The notes: generated by a model not told the origin, from the letters alone. DNA of 64,000 bases from Candidatus Peribacteria bacterium (GCA_016866875.1 VGKY01000004.1:1-64000), one strand, 5' to 3'; positions 17,619 through 26,295 are shown, counted from the first letter of the stretch. Program-made: numbers and translations.

Positions 17619-17624
17619 AGTATA
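17619..17624 (-). promoter_or_regulatory. -10 element of dnaG, near-leaderless
   Basis: TATACT ends 8 nt before ATG 17610. Confidence 0.5.
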
Positions 17625-17644
17625 GAGGCAGATCCATCCTGGTT

Positions 17645-19144
17645 CTACGAACCCTTCAACTGGACAATCCACCGCGAAAGCCGGTTTTTCAGATTTCCCC
17701 CTCGCGCAAGCCCCCTTCCTATAGCCATACCGTTCCAGAGGATGATGATATCGCCATCGGCATCTTCTCGGCATTCGATGTTTTGGCCCTCGAGCAGTTC
17801 GTGGAGATCGTTATCGCCGACACTCAATATTCCCCGAGTGGCCATCGTCCCGCGCGCGATAGCGAGCTCATCGGTGATGCGGAATCTCCCGTCTTTCAGT
17901 CCCTTTGCGTACGGAATCCCCATGCTGTAGTCCACAATAGGAAGGTGCAATGAGGCTGCTGCCTCGGTCGTGAGCAACACAAGATCCCCTCGGTGGACAA
18001 GCATCTCTCCCTCGTGCACGAAGTCGGTGCCATAGATATCTGCAATGCGCTTGCGGATCTCCATCTCCATCGTGCGCTGAAATCTCTCCTCGCGCCTGCG
18101 AAGAGATGCACCATGCTCGCGAGCTCTCGTCGGTGCAATTTTGCGAAGAACAGCGCAGAAGAACCCTTCGGTGTCGTAGGTCTGGGGCCAGATCCGCAAT
18201 AACGGGAATGCGGAATGAGGAATGAGGAATGAGGAATTACCAGAAAGATGTTCTTGTACTCTGAGCGAATCCTGTACGGCAATTCCTAATTCATCATTCC
18301 CTGCCCCTCGAAGCCTTGGCGAAGTGGGGTTCATTCCTAATTTTCCTGGCTCTACCACCTCTAGTTGATCACAAAATTTGTTCAGTATTTGGAGCACCAC
18401 GCCTTCGTTTTCCTCGGGTGTGAGCGTACAGGTGGAATAGACGATTGTGCCGCCCACTTTTGCAGCGTGCACTGCGGCTTCGAGCACCTCCATCTGGAGC
18501 CTCGCCATCTTCGCGATGTTTTCGGGGCCGCAGAAATTCAGGGCATCGCTGTCTTTCCGAACTGTGCCTTGTGCACTGCAAGGCGCATCGCAGAGCACGC
18601 GATCAAACTGCTCGGTCATCTGCTTTCCAAACCACTGCCCTACCTTTTTTGTGAGGATGACATTCGTCACGCCCGACCGCTGGCATGCCGTAGAGAGGGT
18701 CCACATCCGTTTCTCCTGGACTTCGTTGGCAACGACCACTCCCCTGCCCTGCATCATGGCAGCAAGCTGCGTCGTCTTACTCCCCGGAGCCGCACACATA
18801 TCGAGCACGGTCTCTCCAGGCTCGGGATCGAGAAGTACGGGAGGCAGCATCGAGGAAGCCTCCTGGAGGTACACATGACCGAGGAGATGCAAAAGATCTT
18901 TGCCGAGCGCCTCGCTCCTATCCTCGCGGTCAATGAAAAACCCTTCAGGACACCACGGTATAGGATCGAGATTCCATCCGTGATCGGCCGCCCACTGCTT
19001 CACGCTCTCCACACTGGTCTTGAGCGTATTCACACGGATGCACTTACGGAGCGGCCGCGCGCTCGCAGCTTTGAGCGCTGCAAGATCGGTAAACGGCGCG
19101 TAGCGATCGAGGGGGGTGAAGAAATCTTTGTGCATCGAAGACAT
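17645..19144 (-). CDS. RNA (cytosine-C5) methyltransferase, RsmF/RsmB-like, with internal repeat insertion
   Basis: 499 aa. The N-terminal part (ACIRVNTLK-type segment) precedes the SAM-binding motif LDMCAAPGSKTTQLA. The two catalytic cysteines of the NOL1/NOP2/Sun family are in LCDAPCSAQGT and YSTCTLTPEENE. A C-terminal region of about 130 residues resembles the PUA-like end of RsmF/YebU proteins. Between the second catalytic Cys and the conserved LRIWPQ-TEGFF segment lies an insert containing NSSFLIPHSAF and GAGNDELGIA, encoded by short DNA repeats otherwise seen between genes. The rRNA or tRNA target cannot be told. ATG 19144 or the ATG three codons later may be the start. Confidence 0.9.
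   Translation of the reverse strand: MSSMHKDFFTPLDRYAPFTDLAALKAASARPLRKCIRVNTLKTSVESVKQWAADHGWNLDPIPWCPEGFFIDREDRSEALGKDLLHLLGHVYLQEASSMLPPVLLDPEPGETVLDMCAAPGSKTTQLAAMMQGRGVVVANEVQEKRMWTLSTACQRSGVTNVILTKKVGQWFGKQMTEQFDRVLCDAPCSAQGTVRKDSDALNFCGPENIAKMARLQMEVLEAAVHAAKVGGTIVYSTCTLTPEENEGVVLQILNKFCDQLEVVEPGKLGMNPTSPRLRGAGNDELGIAVQDSLRVQEHLSGNSSFLIPHSAFPLLRIWPQTYDTEGFFCAVLRKIAPTRAREHGASLRRREERFQRTMEMEIRKRIADIYGTDFVHEGEMLVHRGDLVLLTTEAAASLHLPIVDYSMGIPYAKGLKDGRFRITDELAIARGTMATRGILSVGDNDLHELLEGQNIECREDADGDIIILWNGMAIGRGLARGGNLKNRLSRWIVQLKGS
18204..18345. repeat. Degenerate GGAATGA/TCATTCC repeats inside the methyltransferase gene
   Basis: 18204-18239 holds five near-copies of the 7-mer GGAATGA. Inverted pieces of the same motif follow at 18280-18300 and 18331-18345. 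All are in frame and free of stops on the minus strand, and they encode a loop between two conserved methyltransferase segments. Confidence 0.85.
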
Positions 19145-19184
19145 TCCCTAGACTAAGGCATACGCCATCTTTGCACATGGTATT

Positions 19185-19883
19185 TCATGCTGATTCTGCA
19201 CCAGACATCTCACGAATCTTCTGCTGCCTAAACTCCAGAAATCGCACCATTGAACCAACTGTATGCAAATCCGACGCCAAAGCTAAATCGGGGTCTGCGG
19301 CAAACGCATCGACATTGAGGTGGGGCAATCTCTCCTTTAGTTCAGCGAGGCCTGCTTCAGTCACGTAGATCTTATTTTGAGATGGACCCCCAACTCTACG
19401 AAACGCATCATCCTCAAACACCACTCCGTTGATGGAAAACAATTCTCCACGGGGAATTTCGATGCCAAACTCCTTCTCCACGCGGAAGAGGATATCCAAA
19501 TAATCGATAGACTCTGCGCCAAGATCCGCTTCAAGACGAGCACCTTCTGTCAGCTCATCCTCGTCAACACCAAGTGCATCTACTAAAACATCTGTTATGC
19601 CTTTCACCAGCCTCTCACGGGTCCAACTGGAAAACTCTGTCTCAAAGATAGTAGGAGCTCGAGCATAAGGCTGATGAGCGTCAGCATATGATGGAGTTTG
19701 TTCGTCCGTCGTGCCGACCATCACGTCACGTTCCTGAGGAGCGAACAAAGCATGGAATTTTGGCTTGAGCAGCTTCACCAGTTCCGGCACCGAAACACTG
19801 GAGACGCCTGCCTGAAGCAAAGCATCAGCGATTTCGCGCTCGGGGTCAGCCTTGGGAGATGCGATGCTGGAGGGGGCTAGCAT
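19185..19883 (-). CDS. Acyl carrier protein domain with N-terminal extension and internal insertion
   Basis: 232 aa. The ACP core starts near residue 92 (VKGITDVLVDALGVDEDEL). It has the phosphopantetheine site as LGAESIDYLDI, with Ser125 as the likely attachment residue, followed by FRVEKEFGIEIP. The last ACP helix appears only at the C-terminus (LHTVGSMVRFLEF), so about 60 residues are inserted before it. The N-terminal 85 residues are a separate helical module of unknown role. Free ACPs have about 80 residues. Its acyl group and partners are not in the window. It is followed on the same strand by the methyltransferase gene and preceded by another small gene. Confidence 0.75.
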   Translation of the reverse strand: MLAPSSIASPKADPEREIADALLQAGVSSVSVPELVKLLKPKFHALFAPQERDVMVGTTDEQTPSYADAHQPYARAPTIFETEFSSWTRERLVKGITDVLVDALGVDEDELTEGARLEADLGAESIDYLDILFRVEKEFGIEIPRGELFSINGVVFEDDAFRRVGGPSQNKIYVTEAGLAELKERLPHLNVDAFAADPDLALASDLHTVGSMVRFLEFRQQKIREMSGAESA

Positions 19884-19892
19884 GGGAAGCGG

Positions 19893-19920
19893 ATGGTAGC
19901 TTTTCAGGAGAAGTACGCAA
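19893..19920 (-). promoter_or_regulatory. Promoter of the ACP-like gene
   Basis: TTGCGT (19920-19915), 16-nt spacer, TACCAT (19898-19893), ending 9 nt before ATG 19883. Confidence 0.45.
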
Positions 19921-19925
19921 GGACA

Positions 19926-20483
19926 TTACTGCTCTTGCGCGGTTGGACTGGTCGCACGAAATTCTTCGAGTGCGCGCTGAGGGTCCCCGCGAGTACAGAT
20001 TTCCTGGATGCGCTTCCACACAAGATCGCGTTGACAATCCCCGTAGCGCAGAGCTTCAAGAACATCGGCAGCATCCTCTCCGAGGTACGAGCGAAAGCGC
20101 TCGAGTCGTTCCTGCTTTTCCCCATCGGGGAGACTCGTATCGGCGGGCCCGAGACCGACGTCGAGCATCCGATTGCGCAGCGAGGGCTTCTTGCGGAATC
20201 CCTCAAGGTTTGCATCTTCGATGAACCGCATAGGAAGACCGCTACTTGCGAAAAGCGCCTGCATCCTGCGTTGCGTCCAGCCCTGCATTTGAAAGGAAAT
20301 CTTTCCCTTCAAGCCAGTGACCCTCGAATGCTCGACGAGTGCCTGAAATCCTTCATCTGTGAAGGGAAGCTTGCCTTTCAGCATTTCCTGGATGCAGCCA
20401 TAGGCCATGACCTCCACCACCGACCTTCCGAGAGCCGTTCGCGTGATCTCTGATTGCCGTTGCGCGCGTGGGGATTCCTCCAT
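19926..20483 (-). CDS. Hypothetical soluble protein
   Basis: 185 aa, not recognised. Helical and charged throughout, without membrane segments, signal peptide or a known motif. It begins MEESPRAQRQSEITRTAL and ends 42 bp before the ACP-like gene on the same strand, so the two may be co-transcribed. An almost equally long frame exists on the opposite strand, but this one fits the strand of its neighbour and has the more ordinary composition. It diverges from the hydrolase gene at 20526. Confidence 0.6.
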   Translation of the reverse strand: MEESPRAQRQSEITRTALGRSVVEVMAYGCIQEMLKGKLPFTDEGFQALVEHSRVTGLKGKISFQMQGWTQRRMQALFASSGLPMRFIEDANLEGFRKKPSLRNRMLDVGLGPADTSLPDGEKQERLERFRSYLGEDAADVLEALRYGDCQRDLVWKRIQEICTRGDPQRALEEFRATSPTAQEQ

Positions 20484-20489
20484 AGATAC

Positions 20490-20517
20490 TTGATCTCTCA
20501 GGATCCCAGACTATACT
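20490..20517 (+). promoter_or_regulatory. Promoter of the hydrolase gene, near-leaderless
   Basis: TTGATC (20490-20495), 16-nt spacer, TATACT (20512-20517), ending 8 nt before ATG 20526. Confidence 0.6.
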
Positions 20518-20525
20518 GCCATTCA

Positions 20526-21278
20526 ATGTCAAGAACCAGCACTTCATCGAAAATCGGGGACTTTCGCGTGGAGAGCTACGGATCGGGGGAGCCGACGATG
20601 ATGGCCATCGGCGGCCTTGCCTATGCCCCTTCGGATTTCTCACGCATGGCGGATTATGTCGAAGGTACCTTGCACGTTATCGATCAACCAATCCACGTGG
20701 GATCTGTAAAGAGAATGGAAGGATGGCAGCGGTGGCTGCGCACCGAATACGCAAGGATATTCAGGACCCTCGGAGCGGAGTACCTCATCGGCCACTCGTG
20801 CGGCAGCTTTGACGGAGCCCATATCGCAAACAACCTCCCGTCGCTCAAAGGACTCGTCATGCTCACTCCTCCCTACGGAAAGGCGGGGATGTCGGATAGA
20901 AGTCGCTGTGAGGACTTCGGACTCCTTGATCGATGCCTCGCGAGTCTCTGCGACGACATGCCAGACGACCTCTACCGTTCCATGCTCGCAGAGCACGATG
21001 ATGAATACGGCCTGCGGATCAAAGACATCTATCGGCATGAGATCCCCAAAGGAGAATCTGTCGTAAGAGATGTGATACAGCTAATGCGAGAATCACGCTC
21101 CCCGATTCTTGTCCTGCTCGGATCTCAAGATCCGTGGAACAACGGTGCTGAACCGCCAGCTGAGGGCGAACATATATCTGTACAACGCATGACAAGCGGA
21201 CATTACCCCCACGTCACACAACCAGAAGCCACAACGCAATATGTTCATAACTGGTTGCGCTCTCACACCACCCCCTGA
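20526..21278 (+). CDS. Alpha/beta hydrolase
   Basis: 250 aa from ATG 20526; the frame is open 24 codons further upstream, but the promoter sits immediately before this ATG. The nucleophile elbow is GHSCGS (Ser91), the acid is probably Asp in LLGSQDPW, and the base is His in SGHYPHVTQ. Together these make an intact catalytic triad of the alpha/beta-hydrolase fold. There is no signal peptide, so it is probably cytoplasmic. The substrate is unknown (esterase, lipase or thioesterase are possible). The last 16 bp overlap the convergent gene at 21263. Confidence 0.8.
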   Translation: MSRTSTSSKIGDFRVESYGSGEPTMMAIGGLAYAPSDFSRMADYVEGTLHVIDQPIHVGSVKRMEGWQRWLRTEYARIFRTLGAEYLIGHSCGSFDGAHIANNLPSLKGLVMLTPPYGKAGMSDRSRCEDFGLLDRCLASLCDDMPDDLYRSMLAEHDDEYGLRIKDIYRHEIPKGESVVRDVIQLMRESRSPILVLLGSQDPWNNGAEPPAEGEHISVQRMTSGHYPHVTQPEATTQYVHNWLRSHTTP

Positions 21279-21892
21279 CATCTCCTTCCTACGTCATGCA
21301 ACAAATCGTCCATACGGCTATCGGGCAGAGGTGTGGTGGGGATGGTGGCTCCTCTTGTTGATACTCCCCACAGTTTCCTTCGCGCACGGAGCGTGACGAG
21401 AAGAGCGTGGTCCGTGATCGCTGACATCTCGAGTCGCTCACCTGGGGCCGGGTTTGCCATCACGGAGGTCTCGTTCTTGCGAATGACTCGCCACAGCAAC
21501 GGATCGTGGGGTCGATGAATTTCATACATGACATCCCCATCGAGAGAAGAAGTCACCCACTGTCGATTATTGGGAAAGGAACACGCATCTGCTTGCTTCG
21601 TTCTTTCGTAGCGCTCAAGAAGGACCTCGTACTGTTTATCGTAGTCGGTGGCAACAACGTCATGGACGGGCCTTCCCTTGTGCGCGATTCCCGTCCACTG
21701 AGCACTGCGCAGAAGGCCGCGGAGATGGCCATCCATGAGTACACGATAGCGCTGCAGAAGGGCATCTCGGACTCGGTCAATAGCCTCATCGCAGATAGGA
21801 GCATCCGTGAGGTCATCAACTGCATGGTCGATAGAGCGGTAATACCTTCCCTCGGTCGGAAATGCGTCTCGGAAGCGATGAGAAGGGAACAT
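21263..21892 (-). CDS. Hypothetical protein
   Basis: 209 aa, not recognised. A soluble mixed alpha/beta protein without membrane segments or signal peptide. The middle has an Arg/Tyr-rich stretch (DKQYEVLLERYERTK) and the C-terminal half contains LLVTLRARRKLWGVS. It lies upstream of leuS in the reverse direction (leuS ends 27 bp away), converges on the hydrolase gene and overlaps it by 16 bp. Probably a lineage-specific gene. Confidence 0.6.
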   Translation of the reverse strand: MFPSHRFRDAFPTEGRYYRSIDHAVDDLTDAPICDEAIDRVRDALLQRYRVLMDGHLRGLLRSAQWTGIAHKGRPVHDVVATDYDKQYEVLLERYERTKQADACSFPNNRQWVTSSLDGDVMYEIHRPHDPLLWRVIRKNETSVMANPAPGERLEMSAITDHALLVTLRARRKLWGVSTRGATIPTTPLPDSRMDDLLHDVGRRCQGVV

Positions 21893-21918
21893 GCGATCGA
21901 AGGAGAGTTACAAAAACA

Positions 21919-24423
21919 TTATCCAACGACAAAGCTTACAAGCTTACCCGGGACGTAAATCTGCTTAGCTATGGAAGTACCAGCGATGAACTTCGCGACG
22001 TTCTCCTGCTTGCTTGCAGTAGCAATGATGTCGTCCTTCGAACTATCGGACGGAACCTCGATACTCCCCCGAAGCTTGCCATTGACCTGTACAGCAATCG
22101 TCATCGTGTCTGATGTGAGGAGTGCCGGATCAAAGCTCGGCCAACGCTGATCAACGACGAATCCCTCCCCCCCGCACATCTCCCAGAGTTCGTCTGCCAG
22201 GTGCGGAGCGAGAGGTGCGAGGAGCTTGGCTACGGTCTGTAGAGTCGATCGATCGATTTCCTGCTCGCGCTCGAGGACATTGAGGAGCTCCATGAGCGCG
22301 CTGATTGCGGTGTTGAAGCGGAATGCAGGGATGTCTTCAGTGATTTTCTTGATCGCACGATGGAGTGCAGTCTGCGAAGATCCTTTAGATTGATCAATTT
22401 TTGTACTCGTGTTTTTTGTTTTTTGTGAGGGCTGATCCTGAATTATCTCAAAAAGCTTGAATAAACGAAGAGCAAAGCGATCAATCCCCTTGATCCCCGT
22501 ATCACTCCAGTCCCCTCCTTCGGTGAAGGGTCCCATGAACATCAGGTACATACGAAACACATCGCTGCCGTGTCTGTCGACGAGAGCGTCTGGTGAAACC
22601 ACATTGCCTTTGCTCTTGCTCATCTTCGCCCCCTTGTTGGTAATCACGCCTTGGTGAACTAATTTTTTGAACGGTTCACTATGCGATACGTAGCCAAAAT
22701 CTTTGAGAGCCATCATCACAAAACGTGCATAGATCAGGTGCATACAGGCGTGCTCAGCACCTCCGATGTACATGTCGACGGGCATCCATTGCTTCTCTAC
22801 TTCAGGATGAACCAGAGTCAGAGGTTGATTGTTCTTTTTTTGAGAAGCTGACAGCTGACAGCTTTCAGCTTTCATCGAAGCACCCTGCGTTTGCAGGTAC
22901 ATCAAATAGTAAAAGCTCGAGCATACGAACGTATCCATCGTGTCATACTCCGGCGTCCAGCCCTTACCAAAGAGCTTCTCCGTACGCTCCTTAAATTCGT
23001 TCGAGTGCTTGAGCGGCGACTCCCCCGTCGGGTTGAACTCGACATCTGTAGGCAGTGTCCACGGCAGATGCTCCTCGGGAACGGGATGCGGATTGCCTTT
23101 GGGATCGTAGACGATGGGAATGGGGGCGCCCCAGTAGCGCTGGCGCGATACACACCAGTCGCGAAGACGGTACTGAATCTTCCGCCTTCCCATGCCAGCT
23201 CTCTCAAGCTGATCAATGATCTTCTTGCGACCATCGAGAATCGCAATACCGCTGAACGCTCCAGAATCGATGATCGTTCCCAACACGGCATACTTGTCGA
23301 TGTTATCGTACACGATGGATTCACCCTCAGGATTTTGGATGCTCTGAACAATGTCTAAACCGTATTTTTTTGCGAAATCCATATCACGCTGATCATGTGC
23401 AGGAACACCCATAACTACCCCAGTCCCGTAAGTCATCAGAACGTAATCGGCCACCCATAAGGGGATGCTCATTCCTGTAAAGGGATGCTTGAGGAACGCA
23501 CCTGTGCATACGCCCGTCTTGTCCTTGTCACCAAACTGACGATCGAATTCTGATTTTGTAGAGGACTGAGCGATATAGGCATGCACTGCATCCCTCTGCT
23601 CCGGAGTAACGAGCGTAGGAAGTAAGGGATGATCGGGGGCAATGACCACAAATGTAACGCCGTAGATCGTATCCACGGTCGTGGTAAATGTTTCAAGACT
23701 CATATCGCAGCCGGTAACCGACCAGACCACATCGCATCCCTCACTGCGACCAATCCAATTCCTCTGCATGATCTTCGTCTTCTCGGGCCAGTCGAGGGCA
23801 TCCAAACCATCGAGAAGCTGCTGGGAGTACCGGGTGATATTCCAGTACCACTGCTCCAATGGCTTGTGGATGACTGGAGTCCCACAGCGCTCGCAAGTAC
23901 CGTCCTGCGCCTGCTCGTTTGCGAGAACCGTTTGGCAACTAGGGCACCAGTTCACATTGCCAGCCTTTTTATAGGCCAATCCGTGCTTATGCATCTGCAA
24001 AAAGAGCCACTGGGTGAAGCGGTAGTACTCCGGCGTAGACGTATTGACCATCTTGCTCCAGTCGTACATACAACCGATGCGCTTGAGCTGGGTGATCATG
24101 GTCTCCACGTTCTTGCGCGTCGAGGTATCCGGATGCACGCCTGTCTTTACGGCATAATTTTCGGCAGGAAGTCCGAAGGCATCAAACCCCATGGGGGAAA
24201 AGACCTTCTTTCCCTGCATCCGCATGAAGCGGGCGAAGCTATCGCTGGGGCCGTAGTTGTACCAATGCCCAATGTGAAGCTTGTCACCGCTCGGGTAGGG
24301 AAACATCACATGCGTGTAGTACTTGTCGCTTCCGTCGGAGAGATCTGCTGCATACAGACCGGCTTCCTCCCAGCGTTTCTGCCACTTGGCTTCCAGAGCC
24401 TTCGGATCGTACGTGCGCGACAT
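21919..24423 (-). CDS. leuS: Leucyl-tRNA synthetase
   Basis: 834 aa from ATG 24423 (MSRTYDPKALEAKWQKRWEE); the open frame runs 23 codons further but crosses the promoter. Class I signatures: HIGH as MFPYPSGDKLHIGHW, and KMSKS in GAKMSKSKGN. The CP1 editing domain contains TTVDTIYGVTF, and there is a Zn-type region CPSCQTVLANEQ with CERCG. The C-terminal anticodon-binding domain ends IYVPGKLVSFVVG. A short insert, SMKAESCQLSASQKKN, encoded by a DNA repeat, lies just before the conserved WMPVDMYIGGAEHA. It charges tRNA-Leu. It is divergent from der. Confidence 0.96.
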   Translation of the reverse strand: MSRTYDPKALEAKWQKRWEEAGLYAADLSDGSDKYYTHVMFPYPSGDKLHIGHWYNYGPSDSFARFMRMQGKKVFSPMGFDAFGLPAENYAVKTGVHPDTSTRKNVETMITQLKRIGCMYDWSKMVNTSTPEYYRFTQWLFLQMHKHGLAYKKAGNVNWCPSCQTVLANEQAQDGTCERCGTPVIHKPLEQWYWNITRYSQQLLDGLDALDWPEKTKIMQRNWIGRSEGCDVVWSVTGCDMSLETFTTTVDTIYGVTFVVIAPDHPLLPTLVTPEQRDAVHAYIAQSSTKSEFDRQFGDKDKTGVCTGAFLKHPFTGMSIPLWVADYVLMTYGTGVVMGVPAHDQRDMDFAKKYGLDIVQSIQNPEGESIVYDNIDKYAVLGTIIDSGAFSGIAILDGRKKIIDQLERAGMGRRKIQYRLRDWCVSRQRYWGAPIPIVYDPKGNPHPVPEEHLPWTLPTDVEFNPTGESPLKHSNEFKERTEKLFGKGWTPEYDTMDTFVCSSFYYLMYLQTQGASMKAESCQLSASQKKNNQPLTLVHPEVEKQWMPVDMYIGGAEHACMHLIYARFVMMALKDFGYVSHSEPFKKLVHQGVITNKGAKMSKSKGNVVSPDALVDRHGSDVFRMYLMFMGPFTEGGDWSDTGIKGIDRFALRLFKLFEIIQDQPSQKTKNTSTKIDQSKGSSQTALHRAIKKITEDIPAFRFNTAISALMELLNVLEREQEIDRSTLQTVAKLLAPLAPHLADELWEMCGGEGFVVDQRWPSFDPALLTSDTMTIAVQVNGKLRGSIEVPSDSSKDDIIATASKQENVAKFIAGTSIAKQIYVPGKLVSFVVG
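22842..22873. repeat. AGCTGACAGCTGA-type repeat inside leuS
   Basis: Consists of overlapping copies of the 8-9-mers AGCTGACAG and AGCTTTCAG. The same motif fills the spacer at 44760-44860. Here it is in frame and encodes ESCQLSAS in the LeuRS core. Confidence 0.85.
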
Positions 24424-24430
24424 CCCCAGG

Positions 24431-24439
24431 ATGATAGCA
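24431..24439 (-). promoter_or_regulatory. Extended -10 of leuS
   Basis: TGCTATCAT; the hexamer (24436-24431) ends 7 nt before ATG 24423. Confidence 0.5.
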
Positions 24440-24485
24440 ATTTCTGTGCATGCGAGGGAGAACTCTGCTACAGTTCCCGTTCGCA

Positions 24486-25850
24486 GTGGCACTCCCCTTA
24501 GTCGCCATCGTCGGCAGACCCAATACGGGCAAGTCCACCATCTTCAACCGCATCCTCGGGAAGCGGATCGCGATCGTGAGCGACATTCCGGGAACGACAC
24601 GCGACCACATCGCGGGAAAAGTCGAGTCTGAAGATGTGGACTACCTCCTCGTCGACACGGGTGGAATGGGCGGGGGCACCGAAGACACGGATTTCGAGGA
24701 CGACGTGGAAGCGCAGTCTACCCTCGCCGTGGAGCATGCCGACGTCATCGTACTGGTGCTCTCCGGCAGAGAAGAGCTGACGAGTTCTGATCACGCCGTC
24801 GCCGAGGTGCTCCGCAGGCGCAAGCGCAAGCATGTTCCGATCATCGTCATCGTCAACAAGATCGATAATCCTGCGAAGATCGAGGAGATCCTCCCGCAGT
24901 ACTACGAGCTGGGGATTGGAGACGTGCTCATTCCCCTCAGTGCGGCGCACGGGTCGGGATTCGGCGCATTGGCAGACGCGATCCGCTCTGGTCTCAAGAA
25001 ATTGCATTTCGCGAAAGCAACGGGATCCGACGAGGCCGCGGACGCTCCCCGCGTCGCCATCGTCGGCAAGCCAAATGTCGGCAAAAGCTCGATCGTCAAC
25101 GCCCTCATGAGCGACCCGCAGCGTGCGGTTTCGCCGCGGATCGTCTCCGACATCCCCGGCACGACCCGAGACGCGGTCGACACCGCGATCCGTCACGATG
25201 GGAAAGACTTCATCTTCGTCGACACGGCGGGAATCAAGCGAAAGAAAGAAGCGAAACCCGGCCTCGAGACCCTCGCGTACTTTCGTTCGGTGCGAGCGAT
25301 CGCCGAGGCCGACGTCGCGGTCCTTGTCCTCGACGGTTCCGGCCCCCTCACGCGCCAGGACAAACGCATCGCGCAGATCGCTCTCGAGGAGGGCAAGGGG
25401 CTGATCATCGCCGTCAATAAGAGCGATGTCATGATTCCCGAACAGCGGAAGAACGCTGCCAACGATGTGCTCACCGATCTCCCCTTCTGCAGATTTGCTC
25501 CCGTCATCGTCTGCTCAAGCAAGACGCGCGACGGTCTTGTGAAGCTCTTCGAGCTCATCGAGATGGTACAGAGGAACCGCAGGCGGAGAATCCCGACGCA
25601 AGAGCTGCATGAATGGTACGAGCAGAACATGCGCAGCCAGCCGATGGCGGAGCTCAAGGGGAGCAAGCACATCACCCAGGCGGACGAACCCGTTCCCACC
25701 TTCGTCATCTTCGTGAAGGAACCCAAGCGCGTGAAAGCGTCGGAGCTGCGCTTCTTGGAAAGCCGCCTGCGTTCGACCTTCGCGTTTGAGGGAACGCCAG
25801 TGCGATGGATAACAAAAGGGCCCAAGGAGAAAGGAGCAGGTAGCAAGTAG
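24486..25850 (+). CDS. der: Ribosome-assembly GTPase Der (EngA)
   Basis: 454 aa from GTG 24486 (MALPLVAIVGRPNTGKST). An ATG 12 codons upstream is open but would begin inside the divergent promoter zone. Two tandem G domains: G1 GRPNTGKST, G3 DTGGMGG, G4 NKID, then G1 GKPNVGKSS, G3 DTAGIKRK, G4 NKSD. A C-terminal KH-like domain follows (VPTFVIFVKEPKRVKASELR). It acts in maturation of the 50S subunit. The last codons (GAGSK and the stop) lie inside a GTAGCAAG-type repeat that forms the left boundary of the next cassette. Confidence 0.96.
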   Translation: MALPLVAIVGRPNTGKSTIFNRILGKRIAIVSDIPGTTRDHIAGKVESEDVDYLLVDTGGMGGGTEDTDFEDDVEAQSTLAVEHADVIVLVLSGREELTSSDHAVAEVLRRRKRKHVPIIVIVNKIDNPAKIEEILPQYYELGIGDVLIPLSAAHGSGFGALADAIRSGLKKLHFAKATGSDEAADAPRVAIVGKPNVGKSSIVNALMSDPQRAVSPRIVSDIPGTTRDAVDTAIRHDGKDFIFVDTAGIKRKKEAKPGLETLAYFRSVRAIAEADVAVLVLDGSGPLTRQDKRIAQIALEEGKGLIIAVNKSDVMIPEQRKNAANDVLTDLPFCRFAPVIVCSSKTRDGLVKLFELIEMVQRNRRRRIPTQELHEWYEQNMRSQPMAELKGSKHITQADEPVPTFVIFVKEPKRVKASELRFLESRLRSTFAFEGTPVRWITKGPKEKGAGSK

Positions 25851-25861
25851 CAGGTAGCAAG
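25830..25861 (+). repeat. Left inverted repeat of the cassette
   Basis: AAAGGAGCAGGTAGCA followed by further GTAGC(A/G)AG units. It covers the last codons and the stop of der. Confidence 0.8.
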
Positions 25862-25864
25862 TTT

Positions 25865-26233
25865 TCAAGGAGAGTCTTTCTGCCGTTTTTGTTTGATCGT
25901 TTTTGTTGCCTGGACGAGCATCGCTGCGATTTCATGACAAAGATGAGCAAGATCATCCCATGCAACATCTTTTGTACAGTTCGATGCCTTGATGATCATG
26001 AGCCAATACTGCGTTTCGGATGCCTCTTTGAGTGCGATGTGGAGTTTGGAAAGAAAATCCAAGGTACTTTGAGCATATTTTGCCTCTTCGCGATTGGCAC
26101 CGATACTCGTGGTGGATTTGAGGAGTTGTCCACTCAGTACAAATGCTCTTTCCCTATCCAGTTCGCGACGAGCATGTACTGCAGCTATGGAAAGTTTCAG
26201 TGCCTTCGATCGCAGGGGATGTGCATGGATCAT
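25865..26233 (-). CDS. Four-helix-bundle protein (S23/IVP, avd-like)
   Basis: 122 aa. The family pattern is clear: RAFVLSGQLLKSTTSIGANREEA, split here as SGQLLKSTTSIGANREEA, followed by DFLSKLHIALKEA and ETQYWL. Members are small pentameric helical bundles. They are encoded in 23S rRNA intervening sequences, as accessory (avd) proteins of diversity-generating retroelements, and as orphan genes that are abundant in CPR genomes. No reverse transcriptase or rRNA is nearby, so this is an orphan. It is the only gene in a cassette bounded by inverted repeats. TATGAT ends 8 nt before ATG 26233 and may be its -10. Confidence 0.88.
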   Translation of the reverse strand: MIHAHPLRSKALKLSIAAVHARRELDRERAFVLSGQLLKSTTSIGANREEAKYAQSTLDFLSKLHIALKEASETQYWLMIIKASNCTKDVAWDDLAHLCHEIAAMLVQATKTIKQKRQKDSP

Positions 26234-26295
26234 ATCTTCTGATCATAGAGATTCTTCACAAAAATACAGGTGTACATTCATACAACCAATCACAC

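Noticed and set aside
19893-20453. 186-codon plus-strand frame opposite the hypothetical gene at 19926
   Set aside because: Overlaps the minus-strand frame almost fully, runs against the neighbouring gene and has a less protein-like composition. The choice is not certain.
25865-26233. Diversity-generating retroelement (avd-like gene)
   Set aside because: No reverse transcriptase, template repeat or variable repeat nearby; the four-helix-bundle gene stands alone.
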